A DNA stretch of 64,000 bases from Oxalobacter vibrioformis (GCF_027118995.1 NZ_CP098242.1:1775001-1839000), one strand, 5' to 3'; positions 17,274-26,918 are shown, counted from the stretch's first letter. Numbers and translations are program-made. Notes: generated by a model not told the origin, from the letters alone.

Positions 17274-18905
17274 ATGGATCAAGAACAAGAACGATATCAG
17301 GGAATCGCCATTGCGATTTCGACGGCTATCGCCAAGGAAGCCAAGTCAAATTTTTCCGCTGCCGAGTGGGCGCAGAATATTCCTGCCTATCTGTTGTTAC
17401 GGGATGACGATGAGATTACCATTTACTTCAATCAGCTGGATGAAGCCCAGAAGGACTGGCTGCATAAGAGGCTGACTGAAGGTGGACATTCCGTTACAGC
17501 CGGAACCCTTGCGGGCTTGCGTCAGGCTGAAAAAGATCCTGCCAATGCAGAAATCAAGGGGCTCAAGATGCTGGCACAGGCACTTGGCCAGTACCTGTTG
17601 CGGGATATGATTGACGGGTGGATCTATACCATCGGTGGTCAGGATGAGCAAATGCCATGGCTTGTCAACAACATTTATTATCAGGAAGGCTCGAATGCGC
17701 CACCGAATGTGGTTGTGCAGATTGTGGCAAACACGCCATTGATGAGCATGGAAGACATCAATCGCCCGACCACCCGGTTCGTGTATTTTTTCGGTGATGA
17801 CTTAAGACATAAGCGTGTGGCGGATATCCTGGCTACCAAGGGGTATGTCAAGGAAACGCAGACGCTTAAGGATGCTTATCTGAAAGCCACAGTCAAATTT
17901 TCTGACTATCTGGTCAAACTCAATGAACAGTTTGTTGCCGAGGGCGAAGGATTGGAGGTGGACTATGAAAGAGGTCGTCGCTCTGCGGAACGCATCGTAT
18001 TTGACGGACCAAATAAGGTGATCAATGATGAAGGGGTGATGCGCCGTAAGTTTTTCGCCCAGCTGGATTCACCGCTGTGGGCCAATATCGGTAAAATTTA
18101 TTCCGAGATTCCGATTCACCCCAAGATTTTCTGTTTTAACCTGGAAACACACACCAATATGTGGATTCATGTCGACAGGCTGACCGAGTATGTCTACAAT
18201 CCTGCGCTTCGTGAAAAGCTGATTCTACCGGAAGAACACCGCGACCTGGTGGATATTCTTACCCAGGATATGGATGTGTTGATGGAAGACATCATTGCAG
18301 GCAAATCAGGTGGCACTACGATTTTATGCAAGGGCGCCCCCGGCCTGGGAAAAACACTGACAGCGGAAGTCTATTCCGAGGTAGTGGGACGTCCGCTGTA
18401 TCGCGTACACTCCGGACAACTGGGTGTTGATTCGGCAGCTGTGGAGTTGACACTCGACAAAATTCTCAAGCGGGCGCAGCGATGGGGTGCCGTTATGCTC
18501 ATTGATGAAGCTGACGTTTATATCCGCCAGCGTTCCAACGACATTGATCATAATGCGGTGGTTGCGTCTTTTCTGCGGACACTGGAATATTTCCACGGGC
18601 TTCTGTTTTTAACGACCAATCGGGTGGATGATGTGGATGATGCGATTGCTTCACGTTGTATTGCCACGATTGTATTTGATCCGCCATCCCCGGATGATGC
18701 CAAACGAATCTGGAAAGTGCTGGCGGACCAGTTTGAATTCAAGCTGACTGACAAGCTGATCAATGATCTTGGCAAGGAATTTGACGGTATATCCGGTCGT
18801 GACATCAAGGAATTGTTGAAGCTGACAGCTAAATGGTGCCGGCGCAAGCAAGTCAAACCATCGGTCAAGGTATTCAAAAGCTGTGCCCAGTTCAGGGGGT
18901 TGTAG
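17274..18905 (+). CDS. AAA+ ATPase of unknown role
   Basis: This 543-residue protein has an N-terminal region of about 330 residues that I do not recognise, rich in helices (YFNQLDEAQKDWLHKRL). A C-terminal AAA+ module follows, with Walker A GAPGLGKT near residue 354, Walker B VMLIDEAD near 407, sensor 1 LFLTTNR near 443 and an arginine-finger candidate in AIASRC. It has the ISGRDIKELLK small-domain motif, as in classic AAA proteins. The active site looks intact. It stands alone, with ~370 bp of preceding gap and a 180-bp gap after. No adaptor, protease or effector neighbour shows its partner. Confidence 0.8.
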   Translation: MDQEQERYQGIAIAISTAIAKEAKSNFSAAEWAQNIPAYLLLRDDDEITIYFNQLDEAQKDWLHKRLTEGGHSVTAGTLAGLRQAEKDPANAEIKGLKMLAQALGQYLLRDMIDGWIYTIGGQDEQMPWLVNNIYYQEGSNAPPNVVVQIVANTPLMSMEDINRPTTRFVYFFGDDLRHKRVADILATKGYVKETQTLKDAYLKATVKFSDYLVKLNEQFVAEGEGLEVDYERGRRSAERIVFDGPNKVINDEGVMRRKFFAQLDSPLWANIGKIYSEIPIHPKIFCFNLETHTNMWIHVDRLTEYVYNPALREKLILPEEHRDLVDILTQDMDVLMEDIIAGKSGGTTILCKGAPGLGKTLTAEVYSEVVGRPLYRVHSGQLGVDSAAVELTLDKILKRAQRWGAVMLIDEADVYIRQRSNDIDHNAVVASFLRTLEYFHGLLFLTTNRVDDVDDAIASRCIATIVFDPPSPDDAKRIWKVLADQFEFKLTDKLINDLGKEFDGISGRDIKELLKLTAKWCRRKQVKPSVKVFKSCAQFRGL

Positions 18906-19083
18906 TATTCGGATGACCGCTTTCAGGAAAACGTTACTTTTGCGGAAAATTCTTCAACTGGTTGCGTTTTCCTTGTCCGGTATCAAGAAACCGGCGGGTG
19001 GTTTTTTTATTCTGGCATGGTAGTGATGACAGGCAGTAAAGATACTGCCTTCACGCAATCGTTAACCATAACCGGAGTGTCTC

Positions 19084-19494
19084 ATGAAAAAAATTCTTCC
19101 CGTCCTTATTGCAACTCTTTTCGCCAGTTCTTTTGTATTTGCGCAGGAAAAACCTTTCAAGGAGCCAATTTCCGGCGTCGAATCAACCACTGATCCTCAG
19201 GCCGCTGAGTCTGTTCACCGGCAGGCGGATGCTATTCGAGCCAAAAACAAAAAAGTGGCGAATACTCACAAAAAAGCCAAAAGGGATCCTAACGCCAGAC
19301 AAGCCCGCCAGAAGCAGGCGGATGGTCGCCGCCTGAAGAAAGAATCTGTTGCCAATGCCCATCAGGAAGCCGCTGACGCTAAAAGAGAAGCAAGCGAGGC
19401 CAGGGCTTATGCGGATGAGGCAAAGCAGTCAGCCAGAGAAGCCGAGAAATCTGCTGAATATGCCAAAGAAAAAGCCAGTGAAATGAAGAAGTAA
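19084..19494 (+). CDS. Exported Ala/Lys-rich coiled-coil protein
   Basis: This 136-residue protein starts with signal peptide MKKILPVLIATLFASSFVFA, probably cut before QEKPF. After this come about 100 residues almost wholly of Ala, Lys, Glu and Arg, forming a charged helix or coiled coil (EAADAKREASEARAYADEAK). It recalls Lpp/Oprm-type or TolA-like rods, but has no lipobox, so it is likely a soluble periplasmic protein. Ala and Lys repeats make homology searches unreliable. Stop is followed by a terminator-like hairpin at about 19518-19566. Confidence 0.7.
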   Translation: MKKILPVLIATLFASSFVFAQEKPFKEPISGVESTTDPQAAESVHRQADAIRAKNKKVANTHKKAKRDPNARQARQKQADGRRLKKESVANAHQEAADAKREASEARAYADEAKQSAREAEKSAEYAKEKASEMKK

Positions 19495-19517
19495 ATCTGA
19501 TTCCGGCATTGGAATTT

Positions 19518-19566
19518 ATAAAGCGCGCTGCGCCTGTAAAAGGGCCGGTGCGCTTTATTTTTTTTC
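19518..19566 (+). terminator. Terminator-like hairpin
   Basis: ataaagcgc (about 19518-19526) pairs with gcgctttat (19550-19558) and is followed by a T run. It ends the 19084 gene and overlaps the 3' end of the converging HTH gene. Confidence 0.6.
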
Positions 19567-20004
19567 GGTTTTTTCTGCAATGGCCTCGATCAACGCTTTT
19601 ATCTGATACTCAATTGATTTTGTGACCCACTTTGCTTTCGGGGAATTTTCTCTTAATGCCAGATCAACAAGCGCTTTTACAGGCTCACTGGCCCGCTCAT
19701 AGCGGGATAGCATGTTTTCGGTAATGGAGGGCATTTCAAAAGCTGCCGCATCGCCTTGGTATTGATACAATCCGCCCACATCCAGTTGAAGCCCCTTCTC
19801 AATCTTTTCAGCTGAATCTTTTCCAATTGTCCTGAAACCGTTTTTCATCTGGGAGAAGTGTGCTGGAGAAAAATCCAGCGCTTCCGCCATTTCCCTTTCG
19901 GAAGAAAACCGGCTGGGCACATTAATTTCAATGAGCCGAATCAGTGCCTGTTTCAAGGCTTCGTTGTGAACGTTTCCGCGTTTTCTTGAATTCTTTTCAT
20001 CCAT
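19555..20004 (-). CDS. XRE-type HTH transcriptional regulator
   Basis: This 149-residue protein has a helix-turn-helix (about residues 36-70) with EREMAEALDFSPAHFSQMKN and the following GFRTIGKDSAEKIEKGLQLD, as in phage-type repressors. The C-terminal half is helical and carries no protease or ligand domain that I recognise. Two near-palindromes (TTAGC-N5-GCTAA and ATAGC-N5-GCTAA) lie just upstream, at 20014-20028 and 20065-20079. The second overlaps a divergent promoter. Autoregulation plus control of the opposite gene is the simplest reading. The start codon is ATG at 20004, with a weak ribosome-binding site. Confidence 0.75.
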   Translation of the reverse strand: MDEKNSRKRGNVHNEALKQALIRLIEINVPSRFSSEREMAEALDFSPAHFSQMKNGFRTIGKDSAEKIEKGLQLDVGGLYQYQGDAAAFEMPSITENMLSRYERASEPVKALVDLALRENSPKAKWVTKSIEYQIKALIEAIAEKTEKK

Positions 20005-20013
20005 TTCAGAACA

Positions 20014-20028
20014 TTAGCAATACGCTAA
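20014..20028. promoter_or_regulatory. Candidate operator 1 of the HTH regulator
   Basis: TTAGC-aatac-GCTAA, a perfect 5-bp inverted repeat with 5-bp spacing. It lies 10 bp upstream of the HTH gene start, and is similar to operator 2. Confidence 0.6.
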
Positions 20029-20053
20029 AACCATGTCGATTCACAAAAAGCTA

Positions 20054-20082
20054 TTGACATGCGTATAGCATTTAGCTAAATT
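20054..20082 (+). promoter_or_regulatory. Strong sigma-70 promoter overlapped by operator 2
   Basis: TTGACA (20054-20059), a perfect -35 box, is 17 bp from TAAATT (20077-20082). Operator 2, ATAGC-attta-GCTAA at 20065-20079, lies between and into the -10 box, so a bound repressor would block RNA polymerase. Transcription would run towards the OpgB/LtaS-like gene at 20294, leaving a leader of about 200 nt with no gene. Confidence 0.65.
20065..20079. promoter_or_regulatory. Candidate operator 2 of the HTH regulator
   Basis: ATAGC-attta-GCTAA, matching operator 1 in half-sites and spacing. It contains the palindrome TTTAGCTAAA with its 3' base and lies over the promoter at 20054-20082. Confidence 0.6.
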
Positions 20083-20293
20083 GGCTTTCTTGAATCTTTG
20101 AAATATCCGTCAACATCAAAAATCGTTCTGCTTGTGTTTGCCAGGAATATCCATTTTTGTTGTTCTGATTGCGCAGTAAAAATCAGATTGGCATTTTTCT
20201 TGCTATGCGGTGCTTGGAGATCAAGAGGCCCACGGCATGGTGTGATGTGAAAAATGGCAGGCTGTCATTAACCAGGGTTTTACGTGGGAGGTC

Positions 20294-21841
20294 ATGTATC
20301 CAAACCTTGAGTTAATTGTGATGAAGTTTGTTAAATCTTCCGTTGTATTTTTACTGTTTTTTATTTCGCTTTGTTCCGTCAGGTTTATCAAGTGGTTCAG
20401 CAAAAATTTTCATAGCGCCACATTTGAGCAAGTCATCTTTTTTCTCAATGTACCCGTTGAAGGTGCCGAATCAGAGTTTGTGCGCACGTTTTATATCAAA
20501 GTGCTGCTGTTTTCTGCACTGGTTACCTTGTCGCTTGTTCTTTTGAAGTTTGTCGGGCAGCGGCTGGCAAGGCGGGAAAGCGGTGTGGGTCCGGTACTGG
20601 CAAAAGGCATGCCCTTTTACGGCAAGGCGATTTGCCTGATCAGTATTGTGATTATCGTTAGCAGTGGTTTTCGCATTAACAAGATGTTCCAGGTGGGGAA
20701 TAGCCTGCGGAATCAGTACAACCGGGAAATCAGCCAGTTTTATGAAAAGTATTATGTCGATCCGCAAAAGGCGCAGATTGTTCCGCCTGCCGGAGCAAAA
20801 AAAGGAAATCTGATTGTGGTTTATCTGGAAAGTATGGAAACCACCTTCGCGGATGAAAAACGAATGTCGCAAAATCTGATTCCGCATCTCAGTCGGATTG
20901 CTGATGAAAACCTGTCTTTTTCCGGTTTTACGCAGGGTTATGGGCAATACCCGACACAGGCTGCGCTGGTCAGCAGCATGATTGGTGTGCCGATTACCTA
21001 TCTGATGCAGATCGGGCGGTCAATTGTGGTGGGTGGCTCGCTGTCTGAGTTTGCGCCTGATGCGTTCTCTATCGGTCAGCTGCTACAGAAATATGGTTAC
21101 CAGAATTTGTATGTGCAAGGAACAAGCGGGCGATTCAGTGGTACCGATGTTTTTTTGAAATCGCATGGCTTTGATCAGTTTTATGACATGAGTCATCTGG
21201 CCAGCCGGTTTGAGGGGGATCGTGCAAAGGAAACGCTGGAGGCGAGAGTGCGCGCCCGCTTTTATGATGAATTCACCTATGATTTTTTTAAGGAGAAAAT
21301 TTCAGCACTTCCGGCTGACAAGCCGTTTTTTGCTGTGATGATGACGATAGATACCCATTTTGGCAATGCGACCCCCAATTCACAGAAGTTATTTCCGACA
21401 GAAACCGCAAACACGATCCATCATGCTTCCTATATGGCAAGCCAGTTTCTGGAATGGGTGAAAAAGCAGCCTTTTGGGAGGAATACAACGGTTGTTTTTA
21501 TCGGTGATCATTTGATGATGAAGGTGGGAGGAAGAAAGAATCCGGGAAGCCGCACTTTCTTCAAGAATGTCCCGCTCAATTCGCGGTTTATTTTCAATGT
21601 TTTTGTCAATGCGAGAAAAAAAGCGCCGGAGAGGGTGCGTCATTTTACCCAGGTGGATATTTTTCCCACATTGGTGGAGTCGTTGGGCTATGAAATCAAG
21701 GGAAGCCGTCTTGGATTGGGCACATCTCTGTTTTCTGGGGAAAAAACACTGCTTGAGGAGCTGGGTGAGGAAGAGCTGAACCGTCAGTTGCGGAAGAAAA
21801 ATCTGCTTTACGATTCACTTTGGGAACCCGTCAGGCATTAG
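20294..21841 (+). CDS. OpgB/LtaS-like membrane phosphoglycerol (or phosphoethanolamine-type) transferase
   Basis: This 515-residue protein has three N-terminal hydrophobic segments (near residues 12-31, 65-86, 108-125). A large alkaline-phosphatase/sulfatase-type domain outside the membrane follows. The nucleophile region is LIVVYLESMETTFADE, and later metal-site motifs are MMTIDTHFG and VFIGDHLMM. This is the pattern of MdoB/OpgB and LtaS enzymes, which transfer phosphoglycerol from phosphatidylglycerol to periplasmic glucans or teichoic acids. E. coli OpgB is longer (763), so this may be a different subgroup. ATG at 20294 follows gggagg with short spacing; MKFVKSS at 20321 is the alternative. 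The promoter at 20054 likely drives it. Confidence 0.75.
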   Translation: MYPNLELIVMKFVKSSVVFLLFFISLCSVRFIKWFSKNFHSATFEQVIFFLNVPVEGAESEFVRTFYIKVLLFSALVTLSLVLLKFVGQRLARRESGVGPVLAKGMPFYGKAICLISIVIIVSSGFRINKMFQVGNSLRNQYNREISQFYEKYYVDPQKAQIVPPAGAKKGNLIVVYLESMETTFADEKRMSQNLIPHLSRIADENLSFSGFTQGYGQYPTQAALVSSMIGVPITYLMQIGRSIVVGGSLSEFAPDAFSIGQLLQKYGYQNLYVQGTSGRFSGTDVFLKSHGFDQFYDMSHLASRFEGDRAKETLEARVRARFYDEFTYDFFKEKISALPADKPFFAVMMTIDTHFGNATPNSQKLFPTETANTIHHASYMASQFLEWVKKQPFGRNTTVVFIGDHLMMKVGGRKNPGSRTFFKNVPLNSRFIFNVFVNARKKAPERVRHFTQVDIFPTLVESLGYEIKGSRLGLGTSLFSGEKTLLEELGEEELNRQLRKKNLLYDSLWEPVRH

Positions 21842-21894
21842 CCCGTGTTATCTCTGATGCGAGAACCGTGGGCAGGTGAAGAATCTTCCGGAAC

Positions 21895-21935
21895 AAAAAA
21901 CGAGATGCACCGATGATTGATGCGTCTCGTTTTTA
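21895..21935 (+). terminator. Bidirectional terminator between the OpgB-like gene and pepA
   Basis: cgagatgca pairs with tgcgtctcg (one G-T wobble), flanked by A and T runs. It separates convergent transcription units. Confidence 0.8.
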
Positions 21936-21973
21936 CCGGCCAGCGGTTGCCAGGGAAGCAGGAACCTTACGGC

Positions 21974-23482
21974 CTATTTCCGGCTTTCCCTGTTGAAAAG
22001 GTAGGTGCAAAGCAAGGGAACCGGCCGCCCGGTTGCGCCTTTGGCCGCACCGCTTTTCCATGCCGTGCCTGCAATATCAAAGTGTGCCCAGGTATATTTC
22101 CGGGTGAAGCGCTCCAGGAAGCAGGCGGCGGTAACACAGCCTGCCGGCTGGCCGCCAATGTTTGCCATATCGGCAAAATTGGATTTGAGCTGCTCCTGAT
22201 AGATATCCTCAATCGGCATGCGCCATGCAGTGTCTCCACTGGCTTTTCCTGCGGCAAGCAGATCGGCAGCCAACTGGTTGTGCGCATCATCATCACGGGT
22301 AAAAAGCCCTGAATTGTGATGCCCCAATGCCACAACACAGGCACCGGTCAGGGTGGCAATATCAATGACAACATCCGGCTTGAATCTTTCCGTATAGGTA
22401 AGGGCATCACAAAGAATGAGGCGGCCTTCGGCATCCGTATTCAGTATCTCGATTGTCTGGCCGGACATGGAGGTGACAATATCCCCGGGTTTGTTGGCAT
22501 GTCCGGAGGGCATGTTTTCGCAGGAAGGAATGACACCGATGACATTCTGTTTCAGGTTCATTTCGCCAATGGCAGCAAAGGTGCCTAATACGGCAGCTGC
22601 ACCGCACATGTCATATTTCATTTCATCCATGCCTGGACCGGGTTTGAGCGAAATGCCACCGGAGTCAAATGTCAGGCCTTTGCCTACCAGCACCACCGGC
22701 GCTTCTTTTGCCTTGCCGCCATTGTGGCGCAGGACAATAAATTTCGGTGGTTCGTCACTGCCGCGTGCCACAGAAAGGAAACTGCTCATTTTCAGGGATT
22801 GCAGCTGTTTTCTTTCCAGAACCTGCACATTGAATTTGTAAGTGGAGGCGAGTTTTTTGGCTTGCTCGCCAAGATAGGTCGGAGTGCAGACATTGGCCGG
22901 GAGATTGCCCAGATCCTTTGCCAGGTTCACACCTTTTATCATGGCCCGGGTTCTCGCAACGGCTCCCCGGGCGGCAGCCGTATTTTGCCCTGATACATAA
23001 AAGGCGGCTTTTTTGACACCATCGGAAGATGCGTCTTTTTTGCTTTTCATCACATCAGGGCGGTAGGCTTTTTCACCTGCCGCAAAGAGAATGGCGGCAA
23101 TTGCCCATTCAATAGGACGGTCCTTGATGTTTTCCAGCGGAAGGGCAATCAGCGCGTTTTTTGCACCCAGCGAGGAAAACGCCTGGGCCAGTGTTTTTGC
23201 CACCACAGTGAAGTCTTTTTCGGCGATAATTTCATTCTTGCCCAAACCGACAAGAAGAATACGGGGAGCATTGACGCCTTTGATATTGTGGAGAAGTAAT
23301 GAACTGCTGGCTTTGCCGGATATATCGCCGGATTTGAGTGCGGTGGTGATACCTTTTGCGGTGTCCAGTTCTTTTGCTGCCGGGGAAAGGACACCCTTTT
23401 CGTACACGCCTACGGCGATACAATCAGTTTTTACCGTTTTAAGCGTGTTTTTTTTGTCGATGGTTTTTATGCTAAAGTCCAT
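21974..23482 (-). CDS. pepA: Leucyl aminopeptidase (M17)
   Basis: This cytosolic hexameric metallopeptidase removes N-terminal residues from peptides. At 502 residues it is of normal length. The C-terminal catalytic domain shows the M17 signature [14 protein letters not shown], with [17 protein letters not shown] and [14 protein letters not shown] supplying metal ligands. The N-terminal domain begins [11 protein letters not shown]. In some bacteria PepA also binds DNA. The gene is divergent from lptF, with 36 bp between the start codons, an arrangement typical of proteobacteria, so the promoters overlap. Confidence 0.95.
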   Translation of the reverse strand: MDFSIKTIDKKNTLKTVKTDCIAVGVYEKGVLSPAAKELDTAKGITTALKSGDISGKASSSLLLHNIKGVNAPRILLVGLGKNEIIAEKDFTVVAKTLAQAFSSLGAKNALIALPLENIKDRPIEWAIAAILFAAGEKAYRPDVMKSKKDASSDGVKKAAFYVSGQNTAAARGAVARTRAMIKGVNLAKDLGNLPANVCTPTYLGEQAKKLASTYKFNVQVLERKQLQSLKMSSFLSVARGSDEPPKFIVLRHNGGKAKEAPVVLVGKGLTFDSGGISLKPGPGMDEMKYDMCGAAAVLGTFAAIGEMNLKQNVIGVIPSCENMPSGHANKPGDIVTSMSGQTIEILNTDAEGRLILCDALTYTERFKPDVVIDIATLTGACVVALGHHNSGLFTRDDDAHNQLAADLLAAGKASGDTAWRMPIEDIYQEQLKSNFADMANIGGQPAGCVTAACFLERFTRKYTWAHFDIAGTAWKSGAAKGATGRPVPLLCTYLFNRESRK

Positions 23483-23518
23483 TTGTTTTCCTCCTGTCTT
23501 TTGCCATTATAACGTCTC

Positions 23519-24652
23519 ATGATTTTTCAGCGTGCCCTCAGACGAGAACTGATGAGTATTGCGGGTGCGGTATTCATGACCCTCTTTACGATCACCGTCA
23601 CCATGATGCTGATCCGGATTCTTGGACAGGCTGCAAAAGGAAGGGTTGCATCGGAAGACGTGGTGGCATTGATCGGTTTTTCCGCGCTTTCCTATTCCCC
23701 GATTATCATCGTTCTGACCGGCTTTATTTCAGTGCTGCTGGTTATCACACGCAGTTATCAGGATTCGGAAATGGTTGTCTGGTTTGCTTCGGGCTTAAGC
23801 CTGACCCGGTGGTTAAGGCCCATTCTTGAATTTGCGGTTCCCGTCGTTATTCTGGTGATGTTGTTCAGTTTTTTTATTACGCCCTGGTCGTATTACCAGA
23901 ATGCGGTATATCGGGCGCGCTTTGACCAGCGGGAAGATCTGGCGCGTGTCTCACCGGGGAAATTCCAGGAATCCGCCAAGAAGGACCGGGTTTTTTATGT
24001 CGAGAAGATGGCTGAAGACATGAGTTATGTGGAAAATGTTTTCATTCATAACGTCAGAAACGGCAATATCAGTGTCGTGGTGTCAAAAGAAGGGACCGTT
24101 CGTACCAATGAAAAAGGGGAGCGCTATCTGGTGCTGGATGATGGACTGCGCTATGAAAAATCGGCAGATCCACCGGAATTCCGTCTACTTGAGTTTGAGC
24201 GATATACCTCATTGATCGATAACTCGCGGGAAACCGATTACATCACCAACTCCATTCGCGCCCTGTCCATGAAGGAACTGGTTGCGCAATTTGTTGTGAC
24301 TCCCCGGGCAAAAGGGGAGATGCTCTGGCGTGTTGCGCAGCCGATCATGGCTTTCTTGCTGATGTTTCTGGCTGTGCCGCTGGGTTTCGTCAATCCCCGT
24401 GCGGGCCGTTCCTTCAACCTGCTTCTCGCCCTGCTCCTTTATGTGGCGTATAACAATCTGACCAGTGTGATGCAGACCTCGGTTTCCAGGGGAAGAATCA
24501 GTCTGCTTGCCGGCTGGTGGCCGCTGCATCTGCTGATTGCCCTGATTGTCATCGGGCTTTATGCCTGGCGTCTGGGAACAAACAGCCGCCGCCATCCCAT
24601 GGTGATGTGGGTGGCCTGGAGAAAGCGTTTGAGGGAAAGGAGGGCCAAATGA
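23519..24652 (+). CDS. lptF: LPS export ABC transporter permease LptF
   Basis: This inner-membrane subunit of the LptB2FGC complex drives lipopolysaccharide from the inner membrane towards LptA. At 377 residues it has six membrane helices: two or three N-terminal (VFMTLFTITVTMMLIRILG), a periplasmic beta-jellyroll domain (about residues 130-260, with LARVSPGKFQESAKKDRVFY), and C-terminal helices (QPIMAFLLMFLAVPLGFVNP). The stop overlaps the lptG start as atga, so the two are coupled. It is divergent from pepA, the conserved order in the class. Confidence 0.95.
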   Translation: MIFQRALRRELMSIAGAVFMTLFTITVTMMLIRILGQAAKGRVASEDVVALIGFSALSYSPIIIVLTGFISVLLVITRSYQDSEMVVWFASGLSLTRWLRPILEFAVPVVILVMLFSFFITPWSYYQNAVYRARFDQREDLARVSPGKFQESAKKDRVFYVEKMAEDMSYVENVFIHNVRNGNISVVVSKEGTVRTNEKGERYLVLDDGLRYEKSADPPEFRLLEFERYTSLIDNSRETDYITNSIRALSMKELVAQFVVTPRAKGEMLWRVAQPIMAFLLMFLAVPLGFVNPRAGRSFNLLLALLLYVAYNNLTSVMQTSVSRGRISLLAGWWPLHLLIALIVIGLYAWRLGTNSRRHPMVMWVAWRKRLRERRAK

Positions 24653-25800
24653 AAATCCTGCAACGTTATTTTGCCAGCCAGATCATCAAATCCGTGCTGT
24701 TTGTGCTGGTTGCGTTTTTAGCGCTCTTTGCCTTTTTTGACCTGATTGCGGAAATCAATTCCGTGGGGCGGGGAGCCTACCGGCTGCGGCATGCTTTCAT
24801 TTATATTCTGCTGAATCTGCCTGGCTACATATACGAATTAATGCCGGTTGCCGTTCTGATCGGCACGATTTATGTCCTGGCACGGTTTGCGGCCAATTCC
24901 GAATTCACCATCATGCGGGCCTCATCAATGTCAACGCTTCAGGCCGGCTGGATCCTGATAAAAATCGGCCTGATATTCCTGATTTTTATTTTTATGGTTG
25001 GTGAACTGATCACGCCTTATACCTCGGCCAAAGCGACTGCGTTCAGAGACAGCATGTTGCTTCGCGATATGACGCCGGGAAAGTTCCGCTCCGGTATCTG
25101 GAGTCGTGATTCAATTTATGCCAATGGCCTGGAGGGTGAGGTTATCGGCTTGCGCTTCATTAATATTGGCGGGTTGAGAACGGACCGGACGATCCGTGAT
25201 ATCCATTTGTATGAGTTTGATTTGCATCAGCAGATGCAGCGAATGATCACGGCCAGTAACGGACGGTATCTGGGCAGCCATCAGTGGGAACTGAGTGATG
25301 TGACAGAAGAAATCATTACCGCTCCCGGCAAGAAGGGAGAGACACGTTTTCCGGCATCTGCTCCCGAATTCAAGACAAAGAAAGCCGATGCCATGACGCT
25401 GTTGAGCGAGCTGACGCCGGATCTGCTGACAGTGCTTTCTGTTGATGCGACTCTGATGTCAGCCTACGATCTTTCGGTATATAACCGGCACCTGGAAGCC
25501 AACAGCCAGGATGCCACGGCTTACAAGATCGCGTTCTGGAAGAAGATCATTTATCCCTTTTCCGTTTTTGTCATGATGGGGCTAGCGTTGCCTTTTGCCT
25601 ATCTGCATTTCCGATCCGGCGGCATCAGCGTGAAAATTTTTACCGGGATCATGATCGGCGTACTCTTCATGCTCTTAAACAGCCTCTTTTCCCATTTGGG
25701 GTTGTTAAATACCTGGCCGGCTTTCCTTACCGCCATTTTGCCCAGTATTATTTTCCTGCTTTTTGCTTGCGGTGCCTTATGGTGGGTGGAACGGCATTAG
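24649..25800 (+). CDS. lptG: LPS export ABC transporter permease LptG
   Basis: This 383-residue partner of LptF has ATG at 24649 overlapping the lptF stop; agggagg-type sequence lies upstream. It starts MKILQRYFASQIIKSVLF. The order is N-terminal membrane helices, a periplasmic jellyroll domain (TPGKFRSGIWSRDSIYANG), and C-terminal helices (IIYPFSVFVMMGLALPFAYL). The pair forms the membrane path for LPS together with LptB and LptC, which are not in this window. A longer reading from 24517 is open but out of keeping with the family. Confidence 0.95.
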   Translation: MKILQRYFASQIIKSVLFVLVAFLALFAFFDLIAEINSVGRGAYRLRHAFIYILLNLPGYIYELMPVAVLIGTIYVLARFAANSEFTIMRASSMSTLQAGWILIKIGLIFLIFIFMVGELITPYTSAKATAFRDSMLLRDMTPGKFRSGIWSRDSIYANGLEGEVIGLRFINIGGLRTDRTIRDIHLYEFDLHQQMQRMITASNGRYLGSHQWELSDVTEEIITAPGKKGETRFPASAPEFKTKKADAMTLLSELTPDLLTVLSVDATLMSAYDLSVYNRHLEANSQDATAYKIAFWKKIIYPFSVFVMMGLALPFAYLHFRSGGISVKIFTGIMIGVLFMLLNSLFSHLGLLNTWPAFLTAILPSIIFLLFACGALWWVERH

Positions 25801-25872
25801 TGTCAGTTAACAGGTACTGGATGCTCCGGAATGTTTTTCCCGGTCATGACCGGATTTATTCATGGCTTCGTA

Positions 25873-25878
25873 TATAAT
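25873..25878 (+). promoter_or_regulatory. Likely -10 box upstream of the CysB-like gene
   Basis: TATAAT in the context cgtatataatggg, 91 bp before the start codon. The -35 region is not well matched, which would suit an activated promoter. Confidence 0.4.
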
Positions 25879-25968
25879 GGGAAAGCTAGTTCCCTGTAAT
25901 TTAATATTTCTTTTCCATATAAGAGATCGTGTCACTTTCCGGCGCACAGGTCGTATCGGAGATTATCA

Positions 25969-26910
25969 ATGAACCTGCACCAATTGCGTTTTGTGCGTGA
26001 AGCTGTCCGGCAGAATTTTAATCTGACCGAAGCGGCCAAAGCGTTGTATACCTCACAACCCGGCGTGTCAAAAGCGATTATCGAGCTTGAGGATGAGCTC
26101 GGGGTCGAGATTTTCCGGCGGCACGGCAAGCGAATCCGCGGGTTGACCGAGCCAGGCCAGATGATCCTGAAGTCTGTTGAAGTAATCATGCAGGAAATTG
26201 ACAGTCTCAGGCAGATTGCCAAGGAATTTACGTCCCAGGATACCGGCAACCTGACGGTTGCGACGTCTTATGCGGAAGCGCGTTATTTTCTTCCCAAAAC
26301 CATTTCCCAGTTCATTGCCAAATTTCCGAAAGTCCGCTTGTCCATGCTGCAGGGGACCGCGCAACAGCTGGTGGAATACGTGCAGGATGGCACCGCTGAT
26401 ATGGCCCTGATGATGGAGCATGATGGTGAGGTGGACAATATCATCGGGATACCGTTTTCCCAATGGGAATACTACCTGATTGTGCCGCACGGTCATGCGC
26501 TGGCACAGCCCAAACCGATCACACTGGAAGATGTTGCCAGCTATCCCCTGATCACTTACGAGCAGATGTTTCCGGGGCGCAAGCGGATTGAGCGGGCCTT
26601 TATGCAACGGGGCCTCAAGCCGGAAATCCAGATTGCCGCACTGACAGCGGATGTCATCAAGGCGTATGTTGAGCTCGGAATGGGTGTCGGCATTATTGTT
26701 GGCCTGGCTTATGACAGCGAACGGGACAGAAATCTGTATCCCATCCCGGCCGGGCATCTTTTCGGAACGGGGCGTTCGCGCCTTCTGATACGGAAAAATG
26801 CCTACCTGCGCAGTTATATCTATGCGTTTCTGGAAATGCTGTCTCCGATTCTGAATCGTAAAATGATCGAACAGGTGCTTTCGGGAGAAAAATCGAAATA
26901 TGAAATCTGA
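25969..26910 (+). CDS. cysB: CysB-like LysR-family transcriptional regulator
   Basis: This 313-residue regulator has an N-terminal winged HTH with the CysB/Cbl signature MNLHQLRFVREAVRQNFNLT and AKALYTSQPGVSKAIIELED. The effector-binding domain includes TSYAEARYFLPKTISQF. CysB proteins activate sulfate uptake and cysteine synthesis genes in response to N-acetylserine, and the family also includes Cbl. The gene sits next to hrpA, as in related bacteria. Whether it is CysB or Cbl is not settled by sequence alone; CysB is the usual sole copy at this locus. Confidence 0.85.
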   Translation: MNLHQLRFVREAVRQNFNLTEAAKALYTSQPGVSKAIIELEDELGVEIFRRHGKRIRGLTEPGQMILKSVEVIMQEIDSLRQIAKEFTSQDTGNLTVATSYAEARYFLPKTISQFIAKFPKVRLSMLQGTAQQLVEYVQDGTADMALMMEHDGEVDNIIGIPFSQWEYYLIVPHGHALAQPKPITLEDVASYPLITYEQMFPGRKRIERAFMQRGLKPEIQIAALTADVIKAYVELGMGVGIIVGLAYDSERDRNLYPIPAGHLFGTGRSRLLIRKNAYLRSYIYAFLEMLSPILNRKMIEQVLSGEKSKYEI

Positions 26911-26918
26911 TACGGCTC

